Positions 15,154-21,531 of a stretch of 34,872 nt of DNA are shown piece by piece (position 1 is the stretch's first letter; the number at the start of each line of letters is the position of its first letter). The stretch is from Bacteriovoracaceae bacterium (GTDB lineage: Bacteria > Bdellovibrionota > Bacteriovoracia > Bacteriovoracales > Bacteriovoracaceae): positions 1 to 34,872 of the forward strand of contig CANGAC010000010.1 in NCBI GenBank assembly GCA_947451425.1, given 5' to 3'. Both the position numbers and the translations under genes were made by a program. Under the pieces are notes generated by a model. It was not told where the DNA came from. It did no database searches and saw only the letters and a list, made by a program, of their open reading frames with translations.

Positions 15154-15896
15154 TCAAAGCACTCGCCCTGATATTTGTGATTCTGTTCGCATCCTGCTCT
15201 TCCGATGCTCCGAAAGGAAAGACTGAAGCCGAAAGTCTTTACCGTGAAGCCGAAGAGCTGATGGAAGCGGAGAGATATATTCTTGCGACGGAAAAACTTA
15301 ACGCCATAAAAACTCAGCATCCATATTCCTTCTACGCCACACCAGCTGAGTTACTTCAGGCCGATGTCCTTTTTAAACAGGATAATTTTGTGGAAGCAGC
15401 GGCGGCCTATCTGTTGTTCAGAGATTTCCATCCTAAGCACGAAAAAATCCCTTACGTCGTTTTCAAGATCGCTGAGTCTTACTATAAACAAATTCCTGAT
15501 ACGATTGACCGCGACCTGGAACCTGCCATTGAGTCGATTAAATTCTATGATGAAGTCCTTCAGAAATATGGGGACTCGAGCTACTCAAAAGACGCCCATA
15601 CACGCATTGAGAAGGCCCAGAAGATGCTAAGACAGAAGGATCAGTACATCGCTGACTTCTATTTCCGCACCAAAGAGTGGTCAGCCGCAAGATACTGGTA
15701 TCTTGATATGATCGAGCGCTACCAGGATCATCCGACCCTCAAACATCATGCCATGGTGAAGACAGTCGAATCCACCCGTATGCTTAAAGAGTGGGATGCC
15801 TGCAAGGAATACAGTGAAAAGTTTCTCCAAGAGGTTGATAAAGAGGATAAGAAGGCAATAAAATTAGCCTTAGATAACTGTGACAAGAAGATTTAA
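15150..15896 (+). CDS. bamD: Outer-membrane assembly lipoprotein BamD
   Basis: The 248-residue precursor has a short lipoprotein signal (IKALALIFVILFASC). The lipobox Cys is at residue 16. TPR-like helical repeats follow throughout: ESLYREAEELMEAERYILA, NAIKTQHPYSFYATPAELLQA, FVEAAAAYLLFRDFHPKHEKIPYV, then the DRDLEPAIESIKFYDEVLQKY segment typical of BamD. The family is essential for folding beta-barrel proteins together with BamA. The length agrees with other BamD proteins (about 245). It would sit on the periplasmic face of the outer membrane. The gene overlaps the upstream permease gene by four bases. The TPR-protein gene lies 20 bases downstream. Confidence 0.9.
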   Translation: MIKALALIFVILFASCSSDAPKGKTEAESLYREAEELMEAERYILATEKLNAIKTQHPYSFYATPAELLQADVLFKQDNFVEAAAAYLLFRDFHPKHEKIPYVVFKIAESYYKQIPDTIDRDLEPAIESIKFYDEVLQKYGDSSYSKDAHTRIEKAQKMLRQKDQYIADFYFRTKEWSAARYWYLDMIERYQDHPTLKHHAMVKTVESTRMLKEWDACKEYSEKFLQEVDKEDKKAIKLALDNCDKKI

Positions 15897-15916
15897 TTTT
15901 TCTCAGGAGATCCGCT

Positions 15917-16648
15917 TTGGAGAATGTGAAACTGAACGACCTGTTGAAAAAAGCCAAAGAAGCCTTTCAAAAGAACGACCTTAAAACTGCCAGCCTCTTT
16001 TTAAATGAAATCATCGACCAGAACCCTAATGCGACTGAAGCGTTCTTTTATCTGGCGAATGTCTTTCATGTCAGGGGCGAACTCGGAAAAGCGATAAAAG
16101 CATTCCAGCGCGTTCTGGAGCTTGATCCTAATCATACCGATGCCGCGATTTCTCTTTCCGTTATCTACAACGATATCGGCAAGTACGAAGAAGCTAAGGC
16201 GATCTTTGAGAAGGCCAACAACCAGGTGAAGAACAATCAGGGTCATGGTGTTGCTGATCCTCATCTCAATAAGAAATTTTCTCTGAAGCATTACGAGCTC
16301 GCGGAAATGTACGTTTCCTACAGCCGCTGTGAAGAAGCTCTCTTTGAATACAACAAGGCCCTCGCACTTGATCCGGACAATCTTGAAATCCGCATCAAAG
16401 TTGCTAAGGCCTATACGAAAAAAGGTTTCACTTCGAAGGCCTTCGATGAGCTTCGCCGTCTAAAGAATGAAAATCCTGGATACATGCCGGCGCGGATTGC
16501 CCTCGGTCTTCTCTATTATGGAAACGGCAATATCATTGAAGCACAGGCAGAATGGCAAAACGTTCTTTCTCGTGAACCAAGTCATCCGGAAGCTGTGATG
16601 TATGTGAATCTTTCACGTACTGCCAACGAGACTACCGTTCATCTCTAA
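15917..16648 (+). CDS. TPR-repeat protein
   Basis: This 243-residue protein starts at TTG with AGGAG seven to ten bases upstream. It consists almost entirely of 34-residue TPR units: KAKEAFQKNDLKTASLFLNE, AFFYLANVFHVRGELGKAIK, AAISLSVIYNDIGKYEEAKA, KHYELAEMYVSYSRCEEALF, KVAKAYTKKGFTSKAFDEL and ALGLLYYGNGNIIEAQAEW. There is no signal peptide or membrane segment, so it is presumably cytoplasmic and works as a scaffold. Partners are unknown. It is the last gene of the operon that begins with the BatE-like gene and is followed by a strong terminator. Confidence 0.8.
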   Translation: MENVKLNDLLKKAKEAFQKNDLKTASLFLNEIIDQNPNATEAFFYLANVFHVRGELGKAIKAFQRVLELDPNHTDAAISLSVIYNDIGKYEEAKAIFEKANNQVKNNQGHGVADPHLNKKFSLKHYELAEMYVSYSRCEEALFEYNKALALDPDNLEIRIKVAKAYTKKGFTSKAFDELRRLKNENPGYMPARIALGLLYYGNGNIIEAQAEWQNVLSREPSHPEAVMYVNLSRTANETTVHL

Positions 16649-16664
16649 TCATAAATTCAGCACA

Positions 16665-16702
16665 AACTAAAAGACCCTCGTAAGAGGGTCTTTTAGTTTT
16701 AA
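16665..16702. terminator. Bidirectional terminator between the envelope operon and fliW
   Basis: A perfect 15-bp stem, AACTAAAAGACCCTC (16665-16679) with its complement at 16684-16698, closes a GTAA loop. T-rich sequence follows on the plus strand and an A-rich flank gives U residues on the minus strand. It ends both the plus-strand operon and the minus-strand flagellar operon at fliW. Confidence 0.9.
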
Positions 16703-16717
16703 ATCTAAGCTAAGGAA

Positions 16718-17269
16718 TTAGGCTTCGAGAGTTCTTGTTGTCGCAGGAGTTGAAACTTTGATTTCTCCGCCCTCGAGAGCGATAGGAGCTTCATAAGTAG
16801 TTCTGCGAGCATCATCAGAAGAGAAGCTAACGATATACGTTTTAAGCTCTCTGTACATTTCATGCTTCACTGAAAGTTTTGAATCCTGAAGAACGATCTG
16901 CTTACCAACTTTTTTCGCAGAGTTCACAACAACTGGTGCTTTAAGATTTGCCGACATCTCAGTCACATTCGCAGGGATTGTGAGGATGCTGTAAAGCTTA
17001 GCAGTTTGAAGGGTTTCGAGTTCGAGACCGTTCAGATCAGCTGGAAGAAGTTTTGCGATATAGTCTGGCTTGAAGATCTTAGGTTCGATAATTGGAAAGG
17101 CGACTTTGTCATCTTCAGTGCTTTGGAGCCAAAGAATCAACGTGCTATCACCTGGATCAACTACGAAATATTTCTTGAGATTTTCAAAACCCAATAAACC
17201 TTCTGAAAAGGTGATGACGTCATTCGGGTTAACTTCCAGTTCCCCAAATCGAGTGGTTTTGATTTTCAT
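16718..17269 (-). CDS. fliW: Flagellar assembly factor FliW (CsrA antagonist)
   Basis: This 183-residue protein starts KIKTTRFGELEVNPNDVITFSEGLLGFENLKKYFVVD, the FliW signature, and continues with LILWLQSTEDDKVAFPIIEP and a domain ending near residue 145. The last ~35 residues (Ala/Thr/Glu-rich) extend beyond the usual 130-150 residue FliW and may be disordered. In Bacillus and Campylobacter FliW binds either CsrA or flagellin. When flagellin is secreted, free FliW removes CsrA from its mRNA targets. The gene lies downstream of csrA on the same strand with a perfect GGAGGA ribosome-binding site seven bases before the ATG. It is the last gene of the flgJ-flgM-flgN-flgK-flgL-csrA-fliW series. 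Confidence 0.93.
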   Translation of the reverse strand: MKIKTTRFGELEVNPNDVITFSEGLLGFENLKKYFVVDPGDSTLILWLQSTEDDKVAFPIIEPKIFKPDYIAKLLPADLNGLELETLQTAKLYSILTIPANVTEMSANLKAPVVVNSAKKVGKQIVLQDSKLSVKHEMYRELKTYIVSFSSDDARRTTYEAPIALEGGEIKVSTPATTRTLEA

Positions 17270-17304
17270 CGAGTTTCCTCCAAAATGAAATAGTAAGGTA
17301 TTCT

Positions 17305-17325
17305 TACCATAGCACTTTGATGGTA
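17305..17325 (-). repeat. Inverted repeat between csrA and fliW
   Basis: TACCAT (17305-17310) and ATGGTA (17320-17325) form a perfect 6-bp inverted repeat with a 9-base loop. It overlaps a competing GTAAG/CTTAC hairpin (17293-17307). No U-run follows, so it is not a normal terminator. Confidence 0.35.
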
Positions 17326-17357
17326 TCAGTCAACGGCTTAAATCTGCAAGGAGGAAT

Positions 17358-17588
17358 TTATTTCTTCTTCAGCTCTTCACCCAGACGGGCGATGTCAGAC
17401 ATACTTGCCTGCACTGCTTCTGTGTTTTGATCCTGAATGGCCTGATAAACCTCTTCACGGTGGATTTTAGTCTCTTTTGGAGCCTTAATTCCCAAGCGAA
17501 CTTGTTTACCCTTTATCTGCACAACGACAATTTTGATATTGTCGTCAATAGCGATGCTTTCTCCTAGCTTCCTTGTCAGAACTAGCAT
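17358..17588 (-). CDS. csrA: Carbon storage regulator CsrA (RNA-binding translational repressor)
   Basis: The 76-residue protein begins [20 protein letters not shown] and continues with [19 protein letters not shown], the two RNA-contact strands of CsrA (Leu4/Arg6 and the VRLGI...HREE region are conserved). The C-terminal 20 residues are a longer charged tail, as in FliW-regulated CsrA proteins. CsrA dimers bind GGA motifs, usually in hairpin loops that overlap ribosome-binding sites, and block translation. Its own leader contains GACAAGGATC overlapping the ribosome-binding site, a good CsrA target. fliW follows in the same direction. Confidence 0.96.
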   Translation of the reverse strand: MLVLTRKLGESIAIDDNIKIVVVQIKGKQVRLGIKAPKETKIHREEVYQAIQDQNTEAVQASMSDIARLGEELKKK

Positions 17589-17589
17589 T

Positions 17590-17602
17590 GGTGATCCTTG
17601 TC
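17590..17602 (-). promoter_or_regulatory. csrA ribosome-binding site overlapping a CsrA-like binding sequence
   Basis: The minus strand reads GACAAGGATCACC just before the csrA ATG. ACAAGGAT matches the core of the published CsrA SELEX consensus (RUACARGGAUGU). AAGGA is also the ribosome-binding site, six bases from the start. This suggests autorepression. Confidence 0.45.
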
Positions 17603-17719
17603 TTCGGTGTCAAGAATATGACTAACTCAATAAACTTTTACTGTTGCGTTGATTTAATACGATTTTGGCGGGAACACAAGTGAATTTGAAAGATTTTGTT
17701 AAGAATTTGTAAGAATTTC

Positions 17720-18724
17720 CTAGCGCAGAAAATCCATCAAACTGGTGTTCATGAGATTTGCACTGGCTTGATAGGTAGCCTTAAGGACGTTTTGTTCTTT
17801 CTGGAGATTCCCGAAAATCTCGGTGACGTCGGCGTCTTCGATCTTGGACTTGTGCGCCTCGTTAAGGAGCTTGGTCTTCTCAATATTATTTTCTGAGTTC
17901 GTAACAGTATTGGTGAGCGCGCCAATCTGCGTTCTGAGCTTCACGACTCGCTCAATGCTTGTATCGAGTTTTTCGAGGAGACCCTGGATGATGTTCGGGT
18001 TATCCGTCAGCATCGCGTTCTCAAGCGCACGGAGCTCGTCAAAAATGCTGACCTCAACGTCTTCTCCAACCTCGGCCTGTTGTTCGCTGGCCGGGCCGCG
18101 GATCTGCTGAGAGGCCGTTGTGAGATCGACTTCTTCTTTTTTCAGATTCAGATCATTTCTTTCGAGAGGAGTTTTTCCTTTCGAGAAGAAAAGTTCTTTC
18201 CCGTGAATGTTCACCGGAATGAAAACGTCTTTATTGATCTCGATATTAATCTTGTTTGTGTCACCCTGAAACTTTCCTTCTGTGTCGAAAGGACGGGTGA
18301 GAACTTTGTGTCCGGCGAAGAGGTAACGGTTCCCCATCCGCTTGTTAGCGAGGGAGAGGGCCTGCTGTCTCAGCTGGTGAATTTCTTTTGAAACACCTTC
18401 GCGGATTTCCGGAGAGTAAATTGTTGAAGCACTACCGATGGCGAGTTCTTTTGCCTTCACCAGGATGTCCGTGAGATCTTCGATCACGTTTTCCGTGTAG
18501 GAAAGTTGCGTCTGAGCGAAGTTCAGGTTTCTCATGTACTGTTCGGCATCGATGTTCTGGGAACGGATCGCAAGAAGCTCGACGTTCCCGACAGGATCGT
18601 CCGAAGGCTTCGACACACGTTTCATGGTCGAACCCTTCATTTGTAAATCTTCCACCTTGCCCTTGGTTTTCCCAACGGCGTAGTTGATAGAGTTTACGGA
18701 ACTGTTTTCAGAGACCCTGCTCAT
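17720..18724 (-). CDS. flgL: Flagellar hook-filament junction protein FlgL
   Basis: The protein has 334 residues. The N-terminal helix with MSRVSENSSVNSINYAVGKTK, the QMKGSTMKRVSKPSDDP segment and NLNFAQTQLSYTENVIEDLTDIL are typical of FlgL/flagellin D0-D1. The C-terminal helix (LLNEAHKSKIEDADVTEIFGNLQKEQ...FLR) closes the D0 domain. The middle (about 150-230) is a divergent domain exposed outside the rod. FlgL is the second junction protein, exported after FlgK by the type III apparatus. The TGA/TAA-to-ATG gap from flgK is 11 bases with AGGAAATG at the start, so translation follows flgK closely. csrA lies 131 bases downstream in the same direction. Confidence 0.95.
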   Translation of the reverse strand: MSRVSENSSVNSINYAVGKTKGKVEDLQMKGSTMKRVSKPSDDPVGNVELLAIRSQNIDAEQYMRNLNFAQTQLSYTENVIEDLTDILVKAKELAIGSASTIYSPEIREGVSKEIHQLRQQALSLANKRMGNRYLFAGHKVLTRPFDTEGKFQGDTNKINIEINKDVFIPVNIHGKELFFSKGKTPLERNDLNLKKEEVDLTTASQQIRGPASEQQAEVGEDVEVSIFDELRALENAMLTDNPNIIQGLLEKLDTSIERVVKLRTQIGALTNTVTNSENNIEKTKLLNEAHKSKIEDADVTEIFGNLQKEQNVLKATYQASANLMNTSLMDFLR

Positions 18725-18735
18725 TTCCTATATTC

Positions 18736-20199
18736 CTATGGCAGTAGGTTTAATACTGCTTTAAACATTTCGTCGGCGGCTTTCATGACCTTCGCAGAAG
18801 CCTCGTAAGAGTTCTGGTAACGGATCATGTTGGCAGCTTCTTCATCGAGAGACACACCGGCCAGGCGTTCCTTCACGGATTTCGCCTGAGCGAGAATTCC
18901 ACCAGATTGTTCTTCATTGATCCGTGCCTTACCGGCCTGAAGACCAATGTGACCAACTGACTTGAGATATTGCTCTTCAAAAGTTGTGGTTCCACCAGCA
19001 AGAACTTTTTCGTGCTGAAGTTTTGAAATCGCGAGTGCAATCCGGTTATCACCGGGCTGGTTAGGCTCAAGTGCCGTTGCGATGTTATTAACATCTTCTT
19101 TGATCTCATCAGACAGATCGATGTATTCAGCAGCGCGCTTCATATCGAGCGGCTCTTTGAAGAAATTGATTCCTGTAACCTGTCTGCCAGCTGCGTTCGG
19201 CACAGGATTTCCCTGAGCATCGAGCGGAACCGGGTGATTCGCAAAACCTTTTCTGTGAATGGCGTTGGTCGCGTGAACGAGGCCATGAGCAAGTTCGTCG
19301 ATCTGTTTTTCGAGCTGGACCACTTCTTCGTTTCTGGTCTTCAGAAGTGCGCCGAGTGTTCCACCCTTCAGGTTATCTGAGATATGAATGCTCTGGCGGG
19401 AAGCGAAGTAAACTTCGATGTCGCCCTTGTCAGCTGAGTTTGAGCCGGGCTTCACAGTGGAGCCAACTTTCAGTTCCTGGTTAAGACCCCCGGAAACGAG
19501 AGAGCCCAGTCCTTCGACACTCACGACGTACTGACCTTCATCATCTGTGTGAGTCTGAATCGGGAAGTAATCGGCGAGTGTGCGGATCGCCCGGTCCCGC
19601 TGGTCACGAAGATCGTTGGCCGTACTGTCGGTCACTTCTTCGATATTAATTTCTTTATTGAGTTTTGCAATTGTCTTCGTGAGGCCGTTGATGTCATCCA
19701 CAGCGAGCGCGATCTTCTTGTTCATGTTTCCGCGGATGTCATCCAGGCTTGACTGGATCCGGTGGAAATCTCCTACAACGATCTTGGCATTTTCCTTCAC
19801 GACGTTGCGGATTGTTTCATTCTCCGGCTGATTGGAGAGTTCTCTCATAGAGTTAAAGAAACGATTGAGAACTTTGTTCATCCCTTCAGAGTTAATCTCA
19901 TTGAAGACTTCTTCCACATGAGAGAGCTGGAGGTTCCGTTCTTTATCAAAATTATTACTGGTGAGTGAGTTGTTGAGTTTCTTCTCAACGAGTTCATCGT
20001 GCTGGCGCTTGATACTCTGAATCTGAGTACCAGTCCCAAGAACGTAGTTACCTTCCGGGAGAGTGAAACTTGTTTCCTGTCTGACTTCCTGGCGCGAGAA
20101 CCCGTCAGTATTGGCATTCGCAATGTTATGCGAAGTCGTCGCCATTGCGCGCTTGGAAGCGAACAATCCCGATTTACCAATATTAAGTAGGTCGCTCAA
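18736..20199 (-). CDS. flgK: Flagellar hook-associated protein FlgK
   Basis: This 487-residue protein has a TTG start at 20199. SDLLNIGKSGLFASKRAMATTSHNIANANTDGFSRQEV is the conserved N-terminal rod/hook family block. The C-terminal block is GVSLDEEAANMIRYQNSYEASAKVMKAADEMF. The middle has the long helices and a central domain (about 190-340) that varies between species. FlgK forms the first junction ring between hook and filament, working with FlgL and the chaperone FlgN, both encoded on either side. The ribosome-binding site is AGGATAGG, and an upstream TAGGAAAG adds a second GGA, so CsrA control cannot be excluded. Confidence 0.96.
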   Translation of the reverse strand: MSDLLNIGKSGLFASKRAMATTSHNIANANTDGFSRQEVRQETSFTLPEGNYVLGTGTQIQSIKRQHDELVEKKLNNSLTSNNFDKERNLQLSHVEEVFNEINSEGMNKVLNRFFNSMRELSNQPENETIRNVVKENAKIVVGDFHRIQSSLDDIRGNMNKKIALAVDDINGLTKTIAKLNKEINIEEVTDSTANDLRDQRDRAIRTLADYFPIQTHTDDEGQYVVSVEGLGSLVSGGLNQELKVGSTVKPGSNSADKGDIEVYFASRQSIHISDNLKGGTLGALLKTRNEEVVQLEKQIDELAHGLVHATNAIHRKGFANHPVPLDAQGNPVPNAAGRQVTGINFFKEPLDMKRAAEYIDLSDEIKEDVNNIATALEPNQPGDNRIALAISKLQHEKVLAGGTTTFEEQYLKSVGHIGLQAGKARINEEQSGGILAQAKSVKERLAGVSLDEEAANMIRYQNSYEASAKVMKAADEMFKAVLNLLP

Positions 20200-20214
20200 C
20201 GCCTATCCTCTTTC

Positions 20215-20718
20215 CTAGCGGTTCAGCTGGCGGGTCATCCCGTCAGCACCGTAGGTCGTATAAGTCTTCTTGCCACTGAAGCCTTGTCTCATCTCGCGGA
20301 TAGAGAGCATGGCCTTGTTCAGGAACATCTGGTTCTTCTTATTCTGGTCCTGAATCTTGTTAATGATATCGATCAGGAGACTGTTGAGGTTCCTGAGAGC
20401 AGGAATCCCGCTTTTTTGATCGATGTCAGCAAAGGCTTCAAGAAGTTCTCCCGCGCGTGAAATTTCCACGGCAAAAAGATTTGATTCGTTAATTTTTTTG
20501 ATCAGGTGAGCGCGTTCTTTTTCAAGTTCGCCGACCCGTCCGATGATTTCTTCCTTGATTGGAAGCATTGTTTCGATTTTATCAATGTCACTGGCGAGAA
20601 GAGTGATGTACTCCTCAGCGGTCAGGTCATAAAGTTCTTTGTGAAGACGGCAGAAGCCTTCCCAAATGGTAACGGCTTGCTGGTAGTAGAGGAGTCGTGC
20701 CTGAGAAGAAGTATCCAT
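20215..20718 (-). CDS. flgN: FlgN-type export chaperone for FlgK/FlgL
   Basis: This 167-residue, almost entirely helical protein lies directly upstream of flgK and flgL. It has heptad-like stretches (TAEEYITLLASDIDKIETMLPIKEEIIGRVGELEKERAHLI) and a C-terminal amphipathic helix (INKIQDQNKKNQMFLNKAMLSIREMRQGF) of the type that binds the C-termini of the junction proteins. FlgN proteins are poorly conserved, so the name rests on length, helical pattern and position. The ATG at 20718 is embedded in a small GGA-loop hairpin (see the regulatory entry). The gap to flgK is 15 bases. Confidence 0.8.
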   Translation of the reverse strand: MDTSSQARLLYYQQAVTIWEGFCRLHKELYDLTAEEYITLLASDIDKIETMLPIKEEIIGRVGELEKERAHLIKKINESNLFAVEISRAGELLEAFADIDQKSGIPALRNLNSLLIDIINKIQDQNKKNQMFLNKAMLSIREMRQGFSGKKTYTTYGADGMTRQLNR

Positions 20719-20724
20719 CCTGGA
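20714..20724 (-). promoter_or_regulatory. GGA-loop hairpin on the flgN start codon (possible CsrA site)
   Basis: The minus strand reads TCCAGGATGGA. TCCA pairs with TGGA and leaves GGA in the loop. The ATG of flgN begins at the last A of that GGA. GAGG upstream is the ribosome-binding site. The same core CAGGATG occurs at flgJ and flgF. Confidence 0.45.
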
Positions 20725-20739
20725 CCTCTTTAAGTGTTC

Positions 20740-21066
20740 TTAGAACTCTGAAGTTAAAATCTTATCCGCGAGACCGTCGTAATCGACTTCGTAAGTTCCT
20801 GCCTGGATCTGTGCCTTGAGGCGCGCGATCTTCTCAGTGTTATCAACTTCCGGAGCACTCATTGCTGCTTTTTTGATCCGTGAGAAATCTTTCACACCTT
20901 CAGGGATGTTCACGCGAGCATCACCAGCAGTCTTCGCTGTCAGCTCAGAAGCGCGCTCTGCTGAGTTCGTCTCTGTGCCTTCGACCTGTCTTCCGCCGCT
21001 TGATTTCTCGGCTTGAGCACTCCGGCTTCTTGGAAAGAAGGACGGGCGTGTGTCGATGCTACTCAT
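20740..21066 (-). CDS. flgM: Anti-sigma-28 factor FlgM
   Basis: This 108-residue, polar protein has a disordered, Ser/Arg/Glu-rich N-terminal half and a helical C-terminal half. The end (DNTEKIARLKAQIQAGTYEVDYDGLADKILTSEF) has the FlgM pattern of Ile-x-x-Gly-x-Tyr-x-hydrophobic-Asp followed by an Ala-x-x-hydrophobic helix. This part binds sigma-28 (FliA) and holds it until the hook is finished and FlgM is exported. Its ATG (21066) lies inside the last codons of flgJ (8-base overlap), with an AAGGAG ribosome-binding site. The location between flgJ and flgN is usual. fliA is not in the window. Confidence 0.88.
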   Translation of the reverse strand: MSSIDTRPSFFPRSRSAQAEKSSGGRQVEGTETNSAERASELTAKTAGDARVNIPEGVKDFSRIKKAAMSAPEVDNTEKIARLKAQIQAGTYEVDYDGLADKILTSEF

Positions 21067-21424
21067 ATTTTTTCTCCTTCGTGGAAGCGGTCAATCCTTG
21101 AGTCACTTCCGTGTGCGAATTCTGCTTCAGGTAATGTTTCATATTCTGCGGCACAATCTGATCGAGGATGACTTTCTTCACTCCCAGACCTGTATCTGAT
21201 TTTGCCATAAGCTGCGCTCTTTCGTAATCCAGCAAAGAATTGTAGTAGTCCATGGATGGTGAGTCCTGACCTTCTTTCGGGATCGACTTTCTCATTTCTG
21301 CGAGCATGTGAGAGGTAAAACTCGCTTCCATGCCTTCAGCAATGTCTTCGTAAGGCTTAACCGGATTGGTGCGTTGATTGGCGGGAATAGATTTTGAATC
21401 GATACCGATTTTCACTCTTACCAT
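21059..21424 (-). CDS. flgJ: Rod-cap protein FlgJ, N-terminal domain only
   Basis: The protein has 121 residues. The rod-binding domain is recognisable (YEDIAEGMEASFTSHMLAEMRKSIPKEGQDSPSMDYYNSLLDYERAQLMAKSDTGLGVKKVILDQI), with the conserved Phe/Met helix and a final hydrophobic helix. The C-terminal muramidase domain of enterobacterial FlgJ is absent, as in many delta-group bacteria. A separate lytic enzyme must therefore open the wall for the rod. The ATG at 21424 has no ordinary ribosome-binding site close by, and it sits inside a GGA-loop hairpin. A second such hairpin lies just upstream. Confidence 0.88.
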   Translation of the reverse strand: MVRVKIGIDSKSIPANQRTNPVKPYEDIAEGMEASFTSHMLAEMRKSIPKEGQDSPSMDYYNSLLDYERAQLMAKSDTGLGVKKVILDQIVPQNMKHYLKQNSHTEVTQGLTASTKEKKYE

Positions 21425-21455
21425 CCTGGTGTTCTGACCTCATCATCCTGATGAG
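21420..21455 (-). promoter_or_regulatory. Tandem GGA-loop hairpins over the flgJ start (possible paired CsrA sites)
   Basis: On the minus strand the first hairpin is CTCATCAGGATGATGAG (21455-21439), a perfect 7-bp stem with GGA as the loop. The second is ACCAGGATGGT (21430-21420), a 4-bp stem with the same loop, and the ATG of flgJ begins in it. The two GGA loops are about 22 bases apart, a distance one CsrA dimer can bridge. The sequences are palindromic and share CAGGATG. Confidence 0.5.
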
Positions 21456-21483
21456 ATTCTCTTTAGAGTGTAACATTTTTTAG

Positions 21484-21510
21484 AGGGGGGGTGTTAGGGA
21501 AAATCCCCCC
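21484..21510. repeat. G/C-rich inverted repeat between flgI and flgJ
   Basis: Seven G residues (21485-21491) face six C residues (21505-21510), with an inner GGG (21497-21499) that can compete for the C-run. On the minus strand this lies just after flgI and before flgJ. It is probably a hairpin separating the two flagellar operons, but without a downstream U-run on either strand it is not a clear terminator. Confidence 0.4.
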
Positions 21511-21531
21511 TGGGCAAATTGTACCTAGGGA

